Shown here: one piece after another, positions 52,517 to 53,396 of the stretch | Layout of the letters: every line of letters begins with the position of its first letter | How positions within the stretch are numbered: position 1 is the stretch's first letter | NCBI GenBank assembly: GCA_019112875.1 | Contig: DXIO01000046.1 | Location: 1 to 53,396 of the forward strand | Length of the DNA stretch: 53,396 bases | Direction: 5' to 3' | Source: Candidatus Aquabacterium excrementipullorum | GTDB lineage: Bacteria; Pseudomonadota; Gammaproteobacteria; Burkholderiales; Burkholderiaceae_C | Notes under the pieces: model-generated | The model's database searches: none | Told to the model about the DNA's origin: nothing | Seen by the model: only the letters and a program-made list of their open reading frames with translations | Translations under genes and position numbers: made by a program

Positions 52517-53396
52517 ATGCGAGAGGCGCGTTTCATCCCTCTGAAACAAGACCGCCCCCAGGCCCCCGCGCCCGGGGGCGTGCTGCCGCTGCCGCCTGCC
52601 GATCTGAGGCACGTCAGCGCCACAGCGCCCTTGCTCGATCAACTGCAGCGCCCGCTGCGCGATCTGCGCATCTCGGTCACCGACCGGTGCAACTTCCGCT
52701 GCGGCTATTGCATGCCCCGCTCGGTGTACGGCCCCGGCCACCGCTTTCTGCCACACCAGGCCCTGCTCAGCTTCGAAGAAATCGAGCGCGCCAGCCGACT
52801 GATGGTGTCCATGGGGGTGCGCAAGCTGCGCCTGACAGGCGGCGAGCCTCTCATGCGCAAGCAGCTCGACCAGCTCGTGGCCGCGCTCGCCCCGCTGCAG
52901 ACACCAGACGGCCAGCCTGTCGAACTCACGCTCACCACCAATGCCTCGCTGCTGGCCGACAAGGCCGCCGCGCTCAAGGCCGCAGGCCTGCACCGCGTCA
53001 CCATCAGCCTCGATGCGCTGGACGACGCCATCTTCCAGCGCATGAACGACGCTGGCGTGTCGGTGCGCCAAGTGCTCACCGGCATCGAGGCCGCACAGAA
53101 GGCCGGCCTGGGCCCCATCAAGGTCAACATGGTGGTGCAGCGCGGCGTCAACGACGAGCAGATCCTGCCCATGGCGCGTCACTTCCGGCACAGCGGCATC
53201 GAACTGCGCTTCATCGAATACATGGATGTCGGCGCCAGCAACGGCTGGCAGATGCACCAGGTCCTGCCCTCCCAACAGGTGCGCGACCGCATCGCCGAAC
53301 ATTTTCCCTTGATGCCTCTGCCGGCCGCGCACCCCGGCGAGACCGCGCGCCGCGAAGCTTATGCCGATGGGGCCGGCACCGTGGGCTTCATCTCCA
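52517..53396 (+). CDS. moaA: GTP 3',8-cyclase MoaA, 5' part (3' end outside window)
   Basis: The frame is open from ATG 52517 to the window edge (293 codons). The radical-SAM motif CNFRCGYC gives cluster ligands Cys58, Cys62 and Cys65. It is followed by [35 protein letters not shown] and RFIEYMDVG, all MoaA signatures. With MoaC it converts GTP to cyclic pyranopterin monophosphate, the first step of molybdenum cofactor synthesis. The N-terminal 45 residues before [13 protein letters not shown] are longer than in E. coli MoaA and proline-rich. The second cluster-binding C-terminal part is cut off. Confidence 0.96.
   Translation, partial: MREARFIPLKQDRPQAPAPGGVLPLPPADLRHVSATAPLLDQLQRPLRDLRISVTDRCNFRCGYCMPRSVYGPGHRFLPHQALLSFEEIERASRLMVSMGVRKLRLTGGEPLMRKQLDQLVAALAPLQTPDGQPVELTLTTNASLLADKAAALKAAGLHRVTISLDALDDAIFQRMNDAGVSVRQVLTGIEAAQKAGLGPIKVNMVVQRGVNDEQILPMARHFRHSGIELRFIEYMDVGASNGWQMHQVLPSQQVRDRIAEHFPLMPLPAAHPGETARREAYADGAGTVGFIS

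Overview
This GC-rich window reads as a chromosomal segment from a betaproteobacterium of the order Burkholderiales, probably a Leptothrix/Aquabacterium/Rubrivivax-type relative. That placement is inferred from gene order (smc-zipA-ligA, dapC-dapD-PilT/PilU-dapE-prmB), protein style and base composition. I did no database search. Coding density is very high. No intergenic gap exceeds about 225 bp, and I see no tRNA, rRNA, CRISPR array or insertion sequence.

Layout. (1) 1-2986: end of dnaK, an exported protein of unknown function, then dnaJ, closed by a clear intrinsic terminator. (2) 3095-5487: a receiver-TPR response regulator and a small soluble histidine kinase, preceded by a FliA (sigma-28)-like promoter. 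(3) 5505-7496, minus strand: an LtaS/OpgB-type membrane phosphoglycerol transferase. (4) 7630-22862: seven collinear genes, most overlapping or separated by a few bases. They encode a GAF-like-TM-HlyD protein, a PqqD-like-M50 protease-HlyD fusion, a truncated SecA-like ATPase, a periplasmic HlyD protein, a 1377-residue LEPR-XLL/DUF4347/cadherin-like surface protein, a hybrid histidine kinase and a c-di-GMP phosphodiesterase response regulator. I think this is the unusual system of the window: a candidate dedicated export, processing and control unit for the large surface protein. (5) 22919-27140: an inducible-type amino-acid decarboxylase, an NfeD/SPFH membrane pair and a DUF2237 protein. (6) 27176-34810: three paralogous PAS-GAF-GGDEF diguanylate cyclases, the first behind a second FliA-like promoter. 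(7) 35030-42453, minus strand: def, ligA, zipA and smc. (8) 42610-53396: queF, a secreted unknown, dapC, dapD, a PilT/PilU-type ATPase, dapE, prmB, an ABC-F ATPase, an NlpC/P60 peptidase and the start of moaA.

How the parts may work together. The second third of the window is dense in c-di-GMP genes: one phosphodiesterase co-transcribed with the surface protein, and three cyclases shortly downstream. Two of the signalling units carry promoters resembling the late flagellar class. A motile-to-sessile switch that couples flagellar regulation, c-di-GMP level and display of a large surface protein is a reasonable hypothesis. The remaining regions are ordinary housekeeping: protein folding, lysine/peptidoglycan precursor synthesis, DNA ligation, chromosome condensation, division, and queuosine and molybdopterin biosynthesis.
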